A stretch of 25,123 nt of DNA from Bodo saltans (Eukaryota > Euglenozoa > Kinetoplastea > Eubodonida > Bodonidae), in the NCBI GenBank assembly GCA_001460835.1, contig CYKH01001375.1, positions 48,665-73,787 on the forward strand, written 5' to 3'. Made by a program: the position numbers and the translations under genes. The notes under the pieces were generated by a model. That model was not told the origin of the DNA, searched no databases, and saw only the letters and a list, made by a program, of their open reading frames with translations. How positions within the stretch are numbered: the stretch's first letter is position 1; every line of letters starts with the position of its first letter. Positions 6,846 through 16,878 of this stretch are shown piece after piece.

Positions 6846-9800
6846 TCTGGATCGTTCCAGGACGCACTGGACGTCTCTCAAGACCCAGCTCCGACAGAAC
6901 AGCTGGATCTTAGATAGCCTCACACTTCAAGACTTCTGGAGCAGCAATCCCCAAGCTAACGCGAAGATCTATCAGGCTGTTTTGGAAATTGCTCAGGGTG
7001 AGCGTCGACTTGCGATTCAACTGCAGCAAATCTCAACGTACTGGGACAGCCACACACTTGAAACCTCCTTCTATCAGAACAAGGTGGCTCTTGTCAAAGG
7101 TTGGGATGCCATCTTTGAACGCCTTGGTGAAGATCTTAACTCATTGACTGCGATGAAGCTTAGCCCGTTTTACAAATCACGCGACATCTCTACTCCTGCC
7201 AGTGATTGGGATAAGAAACTAAACTCCGTTCGTCAAGTGCTTGATGTATTGCTAGACGTGCAGCGTCGGTGGGTGTATCTTGATGGCATCTTCAGTGGAA
7301 GCGTTGAGATCCGCCATCAGCTTCCCAATGAATCATCTCAATTCGATCGCACATCTCGTGACTTTATTGGCCTGATGCCAAAATCCAAGCAAGGGCCACT
7401 CACAGCCGTCAAATTTGTGGAAGATGAACGGATTCTCCCTACCCTAGAGAAAATTGCACTTCAGCTCAACCAAATCCAGCGCGCCCTCGGTGAGTACCTC
7501 GATACTCAGCGAAGCCGGTTCCCACGATTCTACTTTGTTGGAGACGACGATCTCTTGGAAGTCATTGGCAGCGGCAAGGACCCCCTTCAAGTGTCTAAAC
7601 ACCTGAAGAAGATGTTCGCAGGTATTAACGCAGTTCAAGTGGAAAGCAGCACTAGCAGCAAAATCCTCTCCATCACTAGTGCCGAGGGTGAAACGATTGC
7701 GCTCAATTCTTTGGTCGACCCTCACGAGAAAGCTGTGTACGAGTGGCTAAGTGCGCTCGAAGAACAGACGAAGCTCACACTCCGCGCCGCGGTGGTGGAC
7801 GCTCTCAAAGATCCCAATGCGTCAAGCAACGTGGTCGAGTGGATTGGTAAATATCCATCCCAGATTGTAGCACTCGTGGCGCAAGTGTTGTGGGTTGCCT
7901 CCGTCGAAGACGCCTTCAATGCAAACACCGCAGCCGCCTCTACGAACTCCATCACCTCCGTACTCACCTCGATGGTGAATCTCCTCGAGAAGCTTGCGGC
8001 CGATGTCATGAGTCCAGCACTCGGTGCATCACATCGTCAGAAGGCAGAGCAAGTGATTACCGTCGCCGTCTACCAACGTGATAGCTGCCGCTCGCTTAAT
8101 ACGTCGAACACTCGCAGCGCCACAGACTTTGAGTGGTTGCGACGCATGCGCCCGTATTACACCGCGAAGAACAACACAGTTGCTTGCCGCATGGCAGACG
8201 CGGAGTTTGACTACGGCTATGAGTACCTCGGTATGCAAGAGCGTTTGGTCCAGACAGCCTTGACGGATAAGTGTTTCTTGACACTCACCCAAGCCCTGCA
8301 CACTCGACTTGGTGGTTCTCCCTCTGGCCCTGCCGGAACTGGAAAAACGGAGACAGTGAAGGCCCTTGGTTGTCAATTGGGTCGATTTGTGCTGGTGTTC
8401 AATTGTGATGAAACATTTGACTTCAAGTCGATGGGTCGCATCTTTGTTGGTCTATGCCAAGTTGGCGCGTGGGGTTGTTTTGATGAGTTCAATCGCCTTG
8501 AGGAGCGCATCCTCTCTGCCGTCTCTCAGCAAATTCAGAGCATTCAAGACGGACTTCGTCTCAATCACTCCAACGTGCACCTTGACGGGAAGAAGGTGAC
8601 GGTGCACAACAACGCCGGTATCTTTATCACCATGAACCCTGGCTACGCTGGCCGCTCTAACTTACCCGATAACCTGAAGCAGCTGTTCCGCTCTGTGGCG
8701 ATGATTACACCAGATCGCGAGAACATTGCCGAGGTGATGTTGTTTGCCCAGGGTTTCAAGACTGCTGAAGTGCTGTCAAGGAAGGTTGTGCCACTATTCC
8801 GTTTGTGTCGTGATCAGCTATCGAACCAATCGCACTACGACTTCGGTCTCCGTGCTTTGAAGTCTGTTCTGGTAAGTGCTGGTGGCCTCAAGCGCGGCTC
8901 TGTCTCACGTGGCCAGAGTGATTTGAGTGTCGAAGATGAGCAACGTCTTCTGATGCAGTCACTCACTGAAACGATTGTCCCAAAGCTCGTCGCCGACGAC
9001 GTCAGCCTATTCTACCCGCTGATCGGTGATGTATTCCCCGGCCTCACTCCCATCGAAGAGCCGCTTGATCGACTTAAGGACGCGATTCACCGCGTCGCCG
9101 CTTCTCATGGCTACACAGCCAGCGCCGACTGGGTGGCAAAGCTCCTTCAACTTTACAAGATCACTCACGTCAACCACGGTATCATGCTCGTCGGTGAAAG
9201 CGGAACTGGAAAGTCTGCTGCATGGATGACGCTCCTCCGCGCTTTGGCAGAAGTTGACGACATTGACGGGCACAGCTACGTTATGGATCCAAAGGCAGTC
9301 TCCAAGGCGGAGTTGTATGGTGTTCTTGATCCTACGACTCGAGAATGGCGTGATGGTATTTTCACCGCCACGCTGCGCAAGATTGTGGACAACGTCAAGG
9401 GAGATGATCAGCACAAAAAGCGCCACTGGATTATCTTTGATGGCGATGTGGACCCTGAGTGGGTTGAAAACCTAAACTCGTTGCTTGACGACAACCGACT
9501 GTTTACACTCCCTAATGGTGAACGTTTGACGCTTCCGTCGAATGTGCGAATTATGTTTGAGGTGCAGAACCTTCGCTTCGCCACTCCAGCCACCGTGTCC
9601 CGTTGTGGTATGGTGTGGTTCAGTGCCGACTTGATTTCTGCCCGTCAACTGCTCGACTTCCATCTGCACATGCTGAACCACCGCCCCTTCACCGTCCCAG
9701 ATATTCCGTCGCTTGGTGTGGTTGAGCGCCGGTCATTGGTGGAGGCTCGCCAAGAAAAACGCAAGGATGAGGCCGAATCTCATGAATTCGGTGAAGATGA

Positions 9801-12800
9801 TGAGAAACTCCTGCAGACGCAACGCACGCTTGTTGCAGTTGCGGAAGACGCGTTCAAGGCGGGGGGTCTTGTGGAACGCTCCCTCCATATCTTCGTCACA
9901 AAGTACGCCTCGTCGGGCATTATGGACTTCAACCTGCAGCAATCACTGCGCTCTGTCATCAACCTATTTGCCCAGTCCGCGTTCATGCTACGCCAGCACA
10001 CCTCAGAGCTTAGCCCCACCGCACTGAAGTCATTTGCCGACAAGCGAGCGCTCTTTGCTTGCCTGTGGGGCTTCGGTAGCACCCTCTCCATCGCTAAGCG
10101 CACAGAATTTGCTGCGGATCTTCCCGCTGTCGATCACCTCCCGAGTGGTAGTCAGTTGCTTGACGTCGAGGTGGACATGGACGGTAACTGGTCAGAGTGG
10201 AGGAAGCGAGTGGTGCGCACTGAGATTCAACCAGACAAGGTAGGTACCAACGATATCGTCATTCCCACAGTGGACACAACAAGGCACGAAGACATTATTT
10301 CCTCGTGGCTGCGATCAGGCATGCCTGTGGTGCTATGTGGGCCACCCGGCTCTGGTAAGACGATGTCACTCACCGCCGTTCTTCGCGCATCGTCGCAGTA
10401 CGAGGCTGTATTCCTCAACTTTTCAAGCGCTACGTCACCCGAGACGATTCTCAAGACGTTGGAGCAGTACTGTGTGATCAAGAACACCCTTCGTGGCTTC
10501 GTGATGTCGCCGACTGCTATTGGGAAGCGGCTTATTGTCTTCTGCGATGAGATCAATCTTCCCAACTTAGACAAATACGGTACCCAACGTGTCGTCCAGT
10601 TCATGCGACAATTGACCGAGCAACAAGGTTTCTATCGCGCGAAGGATAATGCTTGGGTACACATTGAGCATGTTCAGTTTGTCGGTGCGTGCAATCCTCC
10701 CACCGACCCTGGTCGTGTCCCCATGACGCACCGATTCCTTCGCTGGGCGCCTGTTATCTTTGTTGACTTCCCCTCGTTCGAGTCCCTCCAGTCTATTTAC
10801 GAAACGTACTGCCGTGCAATGTTCTACAAGAACATCAAAATGCGTGCAGTATCCCCGAACCTGTCCAAAGCAATGGTTGCCTTCTTCAAAGCATCCCAAG
10901 AGCGCTTCACTGCTGAAATCCAGCGCCACTATGTGTACTCCCCTCGTGAGCTATCGCGCTGGTCTCGCGCCATTTACGAAGGTCTCCTCACGCTAGATGA
11001 TGTAGATCAGAAGAACGTTTCAGTGGAAGATGTGGTTCGCCTGGCCGTGCACGAAGGACTTCGTATTTTCCGTGATCGGTTGGTTACGGAAGAAGAAGGA
11101 AAATGGACGGACACGGCCATCGATTGTGCCTTCTTTGACAACTTCCAAGGGCTGCCAACGTACACCTTGCAGCGACCCATTCTCTTCTCCACCATCTTCA
11201 CCAGAGCGTACGCAAGCGTTGAGCGCGAAGAGCTGCGGACAAAACTTCGTGAACGAATTCGTGAGTTCCGCGACGAAGAGATTGATGTCGAACTCGTTGT
11301 GTTTGACTCTGTCGTCGATCACGTCGTTCGCATTGACCGCGTGTTGCGTCAGCCACTTGGTCACATGCTGCTCGTCGGCTCCAGTGGTGTCGGCAAAACT
11401 GTGCTATCCCGCTTTGTTGCGTGGTTGAACCATCTTTCCGTGTTTCAAGTGAAGGCCCATCGTGGCTACACTCTCCTTGACTTCGAGGAGGACCTTCGAA
11501 ACGTCATGCGCCGCTCTGGTTGCAAGCGAGAGAAGATTTGCTTCATTTTCGATGAAAGCAACATCATGGACTCGAACTTCCTTGAGTACATGAACGCTCT
11601 GCTCGCTTCCGGTGAGGTTCCCGGACTTTTTGATGGTGACGCGTGGACGAAGCTGCTTCAATCGATCAGAGAGGGCATCTCCTCAAGTGGAAGCACCGAT
11701 TTTGTTGACACTAGCTCTGAGCAAGAAATGTATCGTTGGTTCATCCGCAATGTGCAAACGTACTTGCATGTTGTCTTCACCATGAATCCAAGCTCACCCG
11801 ACTTCCAAAATCGGAGCGCGACCAGTCCTGCACTCTTCAATCGATGCACGATTGATTGGTTTGGTGATTGGAGCTCGGAGACCACCTTCCATGTTGCAAA
11901 GGAACTTTGTGCTCGCGTAGATGTCATGTTTGCTGGCAACGGCGATAAGAATTTCGACGAAGCCCAGCATTCTCTTGCTGAATGTATCAACAAGATGCAT
12001 GAGGCAGTGACAACGATCAATCTCGACTTGCGCCAGCGCAACACCAACGCGGGAACATTCATCACGCCTCGCCATTTCTTGGACTTCATTCGCCACTTCC
12101 AGAATTTGTTCCGCGAGAAACGTGAGGCTGTCGAAGACCAACAACGGCACCTCAACAGCGGTCTGTCCAAACTTCGCGAGACGTCTCTCGTTGTGGACGA
12201 ACAACAACGTGCTCTTGAAGAGAAGGAAGTGGTGCTTGCAGATCTCGGTCGCAAAGCCCAAGACATGCTCGAAAAGATCATTTCTGAAACCGACAAGGCG
12301 AAAAGGGGGAAGCAAGAGGCCACAGAGATGAAATCTTTCCTTGAGAAAGAAAGCGTTCGCATTACCCAAGAGCGTGCCAAGGTTGAAAACGAGCTCGCCG
12401 AAGCCGAACCTGCCCTCAAGGATGCGGAAACTGCACTAAACACTATCAAACCAGAGAACTTACGAGAGTTACGAGCATACGCAACACCACCTCCGATGGT
12501 CAAGAAGGTCCTCGAGGCTGTCGTGTTGCTCCTTGGAGAAAAACGTGCAGACGATTGGGAAGTGATTAAAGGATACACCCGTCGTGACGACTTCATTGCT
12601 CAGATCAAAGCATTCCGCCCAGCGAATATTGCGGACGATGCTAGAGACAAAATCAAGAAGCGCTACCTCTCTGACGACAACTTCACGTATGAAAACGCGC
12701 AACGTGCCTCACGTGCTGCTGGTCCGCTCCACAAGTGGGTTACGGCGCAGGTGAGGTTCTCCGATATTTTTGCGTCTGTCGGTCCGCTCCGTGCTGAAAT

Positions 12801-15800
12801 CGACCGCCTCGCTGAGCAATATGAACAGAAGCTGAAGGGACTGCAGCAAGCAGAAGTCGATATTCAAGCCAATGAAGCATCTATCGAGCGCCTCAAGGCT
12901 ACGTACCAGCAAACGACGGAAGAAAACTCCCGCATCAAGATGGAGATTTCTGCAGTTGCCAGTCGATGTGGCCGTGCCAAGGCCCTCATGGGGAACCTGC
13001 TGGCTGAGAAGCATCGCTGGGAAGAGCAGAGCGCCTCGTTCCATCAGCAAACAAAGTGCGTCATGGGTGACTGCCTCCTAGCGGGTGCATTCCTGGCATA
13101 CATTGGCTACTTCGATGAGCACAGTCGACGCAACCTTATCGTCCCGGAGTGGCAGGACATCGTCGATTGCTCTTCTATTGCGTTCCGTCGTGAAATGAGC
13201 GTCGTTGAGTACTTGTCGCTGCCAGAGAAGCGCCTCTTATGGTCTGCCAACCGTCTCCCTCAAGACAACCTCTGCATTGAGAATGCGATTATCATGGAAC
13301 GCTTCCAGCGGTACCCACTCATCGTCGATCCCAGTGGTCAGGCAGTGGAGTTCCTGCTGAAATACCTGCAGCCCAAGAAGATCGCCAAGACCAGCTTCGT
13401 GGAAAAGGGATTCATGAAGCAGCTAGAAAATGCAGTGCGCTTTGGGTATCCCATTCTTGTCCAAGACGTCGAGAATATTGATCCAGTTCTCAACCCACTG
13501 TTGAACCAAGAAGTTCGCCGCGTCGGTGGTCGATCCTTGGTGCGGCTCGGGGCGCAGGATGTGGACATGTCCCCGTCCTTTTCTCTGTACCTCAGCACCC
13601 GAGACGAAACGTTCCAGTTCTCTCCTGACGTCTGCGGTCGTGTCACAATGGTCAACTTCACTGCAACACTTTCATCTCTTGAAGCTCAATGCCTGCACCA
13701 TGTGATGCTGCATGAGCGCCCCGATATCGATGAAAAGCGCTCCGACCTTATGAAACTTCAAGGAGAATATCGTGCTCGTCTGAGGACGCTAGAGCAGGAC
13801 CTCCTGACTGCCATCTCGGTTGCCGAAGGAAATATTCTTGAGAATGAACAACTCATTAAGACGTTGGAGACACTCAAAACGGAATCTTTTGAAATCGAAG
13901 CAAAGTTCCGACAGAGCGAAGACTCATTCCAAGAAATCAGCGTGGTTGAAGCCAAGTACACTCCTCTTGCCAAAGCTGCATCGAAACTATTCTTCTCTCT
14001 CGCCGCACTTCGTGAGCTTGATGAGACGTACCTCTTCTCGTTGCGATTCTTCCTTCGGTTGCTTGAATCAGCACTATCGGCACTCCCCGATGCAACTGAT
14101 CGCGATACTCGTATCCCTGTGATTGCTCGTCAATTGTTTGCTGTGGCCCACCAACGAGTCACGCGGTCTGCCTTTGGGAACCATCACATGGCAATTGCGC
14201 TTCGTCTCGCCCAACTTCGCTGCACGATCAACGACTCTGTAGGCACCCAACTCACCAAAGCAGATTGGGACGTTATCGTGACGACCGCTACAAGTGACAC
14301 TGACGTTGCTGCCGCACTGTCTGGACTCAGTGTGGCGGCACTTCCTCTAGAGCTGCTGAGTCCTCACGCTGCAGCAAGCATCAAGGTTCTGTTGCAGTTG
14401 CCCCTTTGCCGTGAGTCATTGCGCACGAGCATTGCCAATCCAGCCAACAAAGCCGCTTGGACAGAATTCCTGACAACACCCACACCACTTCAGGCAGTGC
14501 CAGCTGACGCCATCGGCAGCGCAACCCCCGCTGGTCGTGCATTTTCTTTGCTGCTTCTTACCAAGGCACTTCGCAAAGATGCCTTCACAGATGCCGCTCG
14601 ACAATTCCTTAGAACGTTTTTCGACGAAGACACCTCCGGCAAATCTCTCAGTGCATCCTCCCCTGGATTTACGACGTTTTTCGCGACATCCTCCTTGAAG
14701 CTCGCTGATGTCCTACCTGAACTATCGTGCAGCTGTCCATTGTTACTGGTGTCGACACCTGGCTACGATGCTTCTGGGCGCGTCGAAGAGCTTGCGAACG
14801 TTCTGGGCAAGACCCTTAATACGGTCGCGATGGGAAGCCCCGAGGGATACAGTGAAGCGGACCGTTACATCAGCCAGTGCATGAAGCAAGGTGGGTGGGT
14901 CCTCCTCAAGAACATTCATCTGGCCTCGAAGTTCCTGTCGGATCTCGAGAAGCGCCTCCACAGCGAGGCCCTCGAAGGAAAGATCCACAAAAGCTTCCAG
15001 TTGCTCCTCAGTAGCGAGCGAAGCGCTAAGATTCCGGCCGGGCTTATCACCTCGTCTGTGATGGTGGTGTTGGAGCCTCCACCAGGCGTGAAGGCATCGC
15101 TCATTCGCACCGTGGGAAGTATCGCCCCATCAAGTCTCCCCAAGTACCCCAACGGCCTCTTCCCGCGGCTTTTCTTTGCCGCCGCATGGCTACACGCAGT
15201 CCTCACCGAGCGCATGCATTACGTGCCTCTTGGGTGGAGCAAGCGGTACGAGTTCAGTGAGTCTGACTTCCGCCGTGTCATCGGTACGATGGAGGCGTGG
15301 GTCCAACGAATTCGCGGCGAACGTCAAAACGTCCCCCCTGCCGAGTTACCATGGCCCGCTATGCGACGGCTCGTCGCCGAGACCATCTACGGTGGCAAAA
15401 TCGACAACGAGTTCGATGACGTTCTACTTGACACGTTCTGCTCGACAACACTCTCCGATTCCCTATTCCAAGATAACAGCTGCCTCGTCAAGGGTGATGA
15501 GTCGATGAAGGTTGGAAACGTTGGCCGCACGCTCGAAGAAATCCACGCATGGATTCATGGCCTGCCTGAGGAGCAACCTCCGCAGTGGTTGGGGCTCCCA
15601 GCGTCCGCAACATCCATGGTGCTATCTCAACGTGCCCAGTCCTCGTTCGAAAGCTTTGCTCGTATTCAAACTGTCAATGATGACGACAATGCAGCATCTC
15701 ACGAAGGTGGTAACAACACGTCTTTCGCCTCCCCCCAACGCAGCCTGCGCATGTCCATGATCAAAGCACCTGATGCTTCCCACCAAGGTGGAGCACGGTG

Positions 15801-16647
15801 GGCAACCAAGGTTTCAGGAAGGGCTCAAGAGTGGAAGCAACTCCTCACCCCAGCCAAGATCTCAAAATCTGATCCTCGGTGGAATCAAAAGCTGGACACT
15901 GCACAAGACCCAATCACCTCGGCCCTCCTGCGAGACTGGCAACATGGCCAAAAGCTGTTACACACCATCCTCGCCAACGTTGAGGAGCTGCTGCAAGTGT
16001 GCTCGGGAGAAAGGAAGCCGAACAATACGCATCGCAGCCTGATCAACGCATTCCTAAAAGAACAAGTGCCTGCCTCGTGGAATCGATACTCTGTTCCGTC
16101 CACCATGACACTGAGTGCATGGGTGGTTGACTTTGCGAAGCGCATTCACCACATCGCTGGCCTCTTCACTGAGCAAGGGCAACGTGTGGCCAGCAAATCC
16201 ATCGCCATCGGTTTGCTGTTCTTCCCTGGGGCGCTGTTGACTGCTTCTCGCCAAGGTGCCGCTCGTCACGCAAGTGTTTCCCTGGAGACGCTTGTGTTAG
16301 AGATGGCAGTGTTCGATGGCACCCTTGCGGGTTCACAAGGTCCTGCATCAGCTGGGTCACTCTCCCTGCAAGGCATTACGCTGCAGTCCGGCGGCATTCG
16401 TGGATCATTGTGCTACGCGCTCACCGACACTTCCGATAACTCTTCCTGCACAATCCCGCTAGTGAAGCTAAGCTGGGTGAGCAAGCCGTCTGCCGCGGAT
16501 ACAAAGAATGTACTGCGTGTGCCTCTGTACTTGAACAACCTCCGTGGGGAAGTGCTGGCTGTCGCAAACCTTCCCACTGTGGATGGAACTGACATTCCTT
16601 CGTGGCTGCAGAGAGGTGTTTGCCTCGTCGCGTGGAACGCTGCGTAG
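6520..16647 (+). CDS. DYNC1H1: Cytoplasmic dynein-1 heavy chain, linker, motor and C-terminal part
   Basis: The frame is open from 6502; the first ATG is at 6520 (3375 residues) and the stop is TAG 16645-16647. It encodes the ATP-driven minus-end microtubule motor. In order: linker (about 6850-8200, with FPRFYFVGDDDLLEVIGS); AAA1 with Walker A GPAGTGKT at 8326-8349 and Walker B DE at 8482-8487, almost identical to animal dynein-1; AAA2 GESGTGKS at 9193-9216; AAA3 GPPGSGKT at 10339-10362 with CDEIN; AAA4 GSSGVGKT at 11377-11400 with FDESN; stalk coiled coil 1 (about 12100-12450), microtubule-binding domain (about 12450-12780) and coiled coil 2 (about 12780-12990); AAA5-AAA6 without P-loops, as usual; and the C-terminal domain (from about 15500, WLGLPASA to VCLVAWNAA). 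The long C-terminal domain and AAA1 sequence favour cytoplasmic dynein-1 over the IFT or axonemal classes. All four nucleotide sites look intact, so the motor shows no decay apart from the upstream frame break. Confidence 0.93.
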   Translation: MTASSQAILCLDVFNSPKLDALLADLKTLQTTWEHLLNIHKQLTELGARPFFDENPRKVQNDLVALEGLMSSFPEVTRGLHIYRDMASRLAKLKSYFKIHQDLRSDAMTLDRSRTHWTSLKTQLRQNSWILDSLTLQDFWSSNPQANAKIYQAVLEIAQGERRLAIQLQQISTYWDSHTLETSFYQNKVALVKGWDAIFERLGEDLNSLTAMKLSPFYKSRDISTPASDWDKKLNSVRQVLDVLLDVQRRWVYLDGIFSGSVEIRHQLPNESSQFDRTSRDFIGLMPKSKQGPLTAVKFVEDERILPTLEKIALQLNQIQRALGEYLDTQRSRFPRFYFVGDDDLLEVIGSGKDPLQVSKHLKKMFAGINAVQVESSTSSKILSITSAEGETIALNSLVDPHEKAVYEWLSALEEQTKLTLRAAVVDALKDPNASSNVVEWIGKYPSQIVALVAQVLWVASVEDAFNANTAAASTNSITSVLTSMVNLLEKLAADVMSPALGASHRQKAEQVITVAVYQRDSCRSLNTSNTRSATDFEWLRRMRPYYTAKNNTVACRMADAEFDYGYEYLGMQERLVQTALTDKCFLTLTQALHTRLGGSPSGPAGTGKTETVKALGCQLGRFVLVFNCDETFDFKSMGRIFVGLCQVGAWGCFDEFNRLEERILSAVSQQIQSIQDGLRLNHSNVHLDGKKVTVHNNAGIFITMNPGYAGRSNLPDNLKQLFRSVAMITPDRENIAEVMLFAQGFKTAEVLSRKVVPLFRLCRDQLSNQSHYDFGLRALKSVLVSAGGLKRGSVSRGQSDLSVEDEQRLLMQSLTETIVPKLVADDVSLFYPLIGDVFPGLTPIEEPLDRLKDAIHRVAASHGYTASADWVAKLLQLYKITHVNHGIMLVGESGTGKSAAWMTLLRALAEVDDIDGHSYVMDPKAVSKAELYGVLDPTTREWRDGIFTATLRKIVDNVKGDDQHKKRHWIIFDGDVDPEWVENLNSLLDDNRLFTLPNGERLTLPSNVRIMFEVQNLRFATPATVSRCGMVWFSADLISARQLLDFHLHMLNHRPFTVPDIPSLGVVERRSLVEARQEKRKDEAESHEFGEDDEKLLQTQRTLVAVAEDAFKAGGLVERSLHIFVTKYASSGIMDFNLQQSLRSVINLFAQSAFMLRQHTSELSPTALKSFADKRALFACLWGFGSTLSIAKRTEFAADLPAVDHLPSGSQLLDVEVDMDGNWSEWRKRVVRTEIQPDKVGTNDIVIPTVDTTRHEDIISSWLRSGMPVVLCGPPGSGKTMSLTAVLRASSQYEAVFLNFSSATSPETILKTLEQYCVIKNTLRGFVMSPTAIGKRLIVFCDEINLPNLDKYGTQRVVQFMRQLTEQQGFYRAKDNAWVHIEHVQFVGACNPPTDPGRVPMTHRFLRWAPVIFVDFPSFESLQSIYETYCRAMFYKNIKMRAVSPNLSKAMVAFFKASQERFTAEIQRHYVYSPRELSRWSRAIYEGLLTLDDVDQKNVSVEDVVRLAVHEGLRIFRDRLVTEEEGKWTDTAIDCAFFDNFQGLPTYTLQRPILFSTIFTRAYASVEREELRTKLRERIREFRDEEIDVELVVFDSVVDHVVRIDRVLRQPLGHMLLVGSSGVGKTVLSRFVAWLNHLSVFQVKAHRGYTLLDFEEDLRNVMRRSGCKREKICFIFDESNIMDSNFLEYMNALLASGEVPGLFDGDAWTKLLQSIREGISSSGSTDFVDTSSEQEMYRWFIRNVQTYLHVVFTMNPSSPDFQNRSATSPALFNRCTIDWFGDWSSETTFHVAKELCARVDVMFAGNGDKNFDEAQHSLAECINKMHEAVTTINLDLRQRNTNAGTFITPRHFLDFIRHFQNLFREKREAVEDQQRHLNSGLSKLRETSLVVDEQQRALEEKEVVLADLGRKAQDMLEKIISETDKAKRGKQEATEMKSFLEKESVRITQERAKVENELAEAEPALKDAETALNTIKPENLRELRAYATPPPMVKKVLEAVVLLLGEKRADDWEVIKGYTRRDDFIAQIKAFRPANIADDARDKIKKRYLSDDNFTYENAQRASRAAGPLHKWVTAQVRFSDIFASVGPLRAEIDRLAEQYEQKLKGLQQAEVDIQANEASIERLKATYQQTTEENSRIKMEISAVASRCGRAKALMGNLLAEKHRWEEQSASFHQQTKCVMGDCLLAGAFLAYIGYFDEHSRRNLIVPEWQDIVDCSSIAFRREMSVVEYLSLPEKRLLWSANRLPQDNLCIENAIIMERFQRYPLIVDPSGQAVEFLLKYLQPKKIAKTSFVEKGFMKQLENAVRFGYPILVQDVENIDPVLNPLLNQEVRRVGGRSLVRLGAQDVDMSPSFSLYLSTRDETFQFSPDVCGRVTMVNFTATLSSLEAQCLHHVMLHERPDIDEKRSDLMKLQGEYRARLRTLEQDLLTAISVAEGNILENEQLIKTLETLKTESFEIEAKFRQSEDSFQEISVVEAKYTPLAKAASKLFFSLAALRELDETYLFSLRFFLRLLESALSALPDATDRDTRIPVIARQLFAVAHQRVTRSAFGNHHMAIALRLAQLRCTINDSVGTQLTKADWDVIVTTATSDTDVAAALSGLSVAALPLELLSPHAAASIKVLLQLPLCRESLRTSIANPANKAAWTEFLTTPTPLQAVPADAIGSATPAGRAFSLLLLTKALRKDAFTDAARQFLRTFFDEDTSGKSLSASSPGFTTFFATSSLKLADVLPELSCSCPLLLVSTPGYDASGRVEELANVLGKTLNTVAMGSPEGYSEADRYISQCMKQGGWVLLKNIHLASKFLSDLEKRLHSEALEGKIHKSFQLLLSSERSAKIPAGLITSSVMVVLEPPPGVKASLIRTVGSIAPSSLPKYPNGLFPRLFFAAAWLHAVLTERMHYVPLGWSKRYEFSESDFRRVIGTMEAWVQRIRGERQNVPPAELPWPAMRRLVAETIYGGKIDNEFDDVLLDTFCSTTLSDSLFQDNSCLVKGDESMKVGNVGRTLEEIHAWIHGLPEEQPPQWLGLPASATSMVLSQRAQSSFESFARIQTVNDDDNAASHEGGNNTSFASPQRSLRMSMIKAPDASHQGGARWATKVSGRAQEWKQLLTPAKISKSDPRWNQKLDTAQDPITSALLRDWQHGQKLLHTILANVEELLQVCSGERKPNNTHRSLINAFLKEQVPASWNRYSVPSTMTLSAWVVDFAKRIHHIAGLFTEQGQRVASKSIAIGLLFFPGALLTASRQGAARHASVSLETLVLEMAVFDGTLAGSQGPASAGSLSLQGITLQSGGIRGSLCYALTDTSDNSSCTIPLVKLSWVSKPSAADTKNVLRVPLYLNNLRGEVLAVANLPTVDGTDIPSWLQRGVCLVAWNAA

Positions 16648-16656
16648 CGGTGAAGG

Positions 16657-16711
16657 TTTTTTTCACTTTTTTTTTTTTGTGGGCGAACCATTTATTGGTG
16701 TTTTTTTTTTT
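16657..16711 (+). repeat. Cluster of long T homopolymers in the dynein 3' flank
   Basis: Runs of T7 (16657-16663), T12 (16667-16678) and T11 (16701-16711) begin ten bases after the dynein stop. They are the longest T runs in the window. In kinetoplastids, polypyrimidine tracts between genes guide both trans-splicing of the downstream gene and polyadenylation of the upstream one. These could have that role, but they sit far (about 170 bases) from the next ATG. Confidence 0.6.
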
Positions 16712-16820
16712 ACGAGAGGTCAATGAGTAAGATATTCGATAATTGAGCGAATTGAATTGCCAAACGTTGCCATTTGATTTTTTCATGCATTATCTCTAAA
16801 AGTGGTCAAATGGCTCTGTC

Positions 16821-16846
16821 GCTTTTATTTTCCCTTTCATAAATAG
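16821..16846 (+). promoter_or_regulatory. Candidate trans-splice acceptor for the metallo-hydrolase gene
   Basis: A T/C-rich tract at 16821-16840 is followed by AG at 16845-16846. This gives a 32-base 5' UTR before the ATG at 16879 with no intervening ATG. It is the closest tract-AG pair to the gene. Interpretation assumes spliced-leader processing. Confidence 0.5.
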
Positions 16847-16878
16847 TACGAAGTCGTTTCCGCCATCGAGGACTACCG

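Noticed and set aside
8872-8877. GTAAGT in the AAA1 region
   Set aside because: It lies in an uninterrupted, well-conserved frame (LKSVLVSAGG), so no intron is needed.
11658-12596. 312-codon open frame on the minus strand
   Set aside because: It is antisense to the dynein stalk and microtubule-binding domain. Its Ser/Arg-rich composition is what reverse-complemented Glu/Lys-rich coiled-coil codons give.
13000-15500. AAA5 and AAA6 modules without Walker A motifs, considered as decay
   Set aside because: Loss of nucleotide-binding motifs in the last two AAA modules is normal for all dynein heavy chains.
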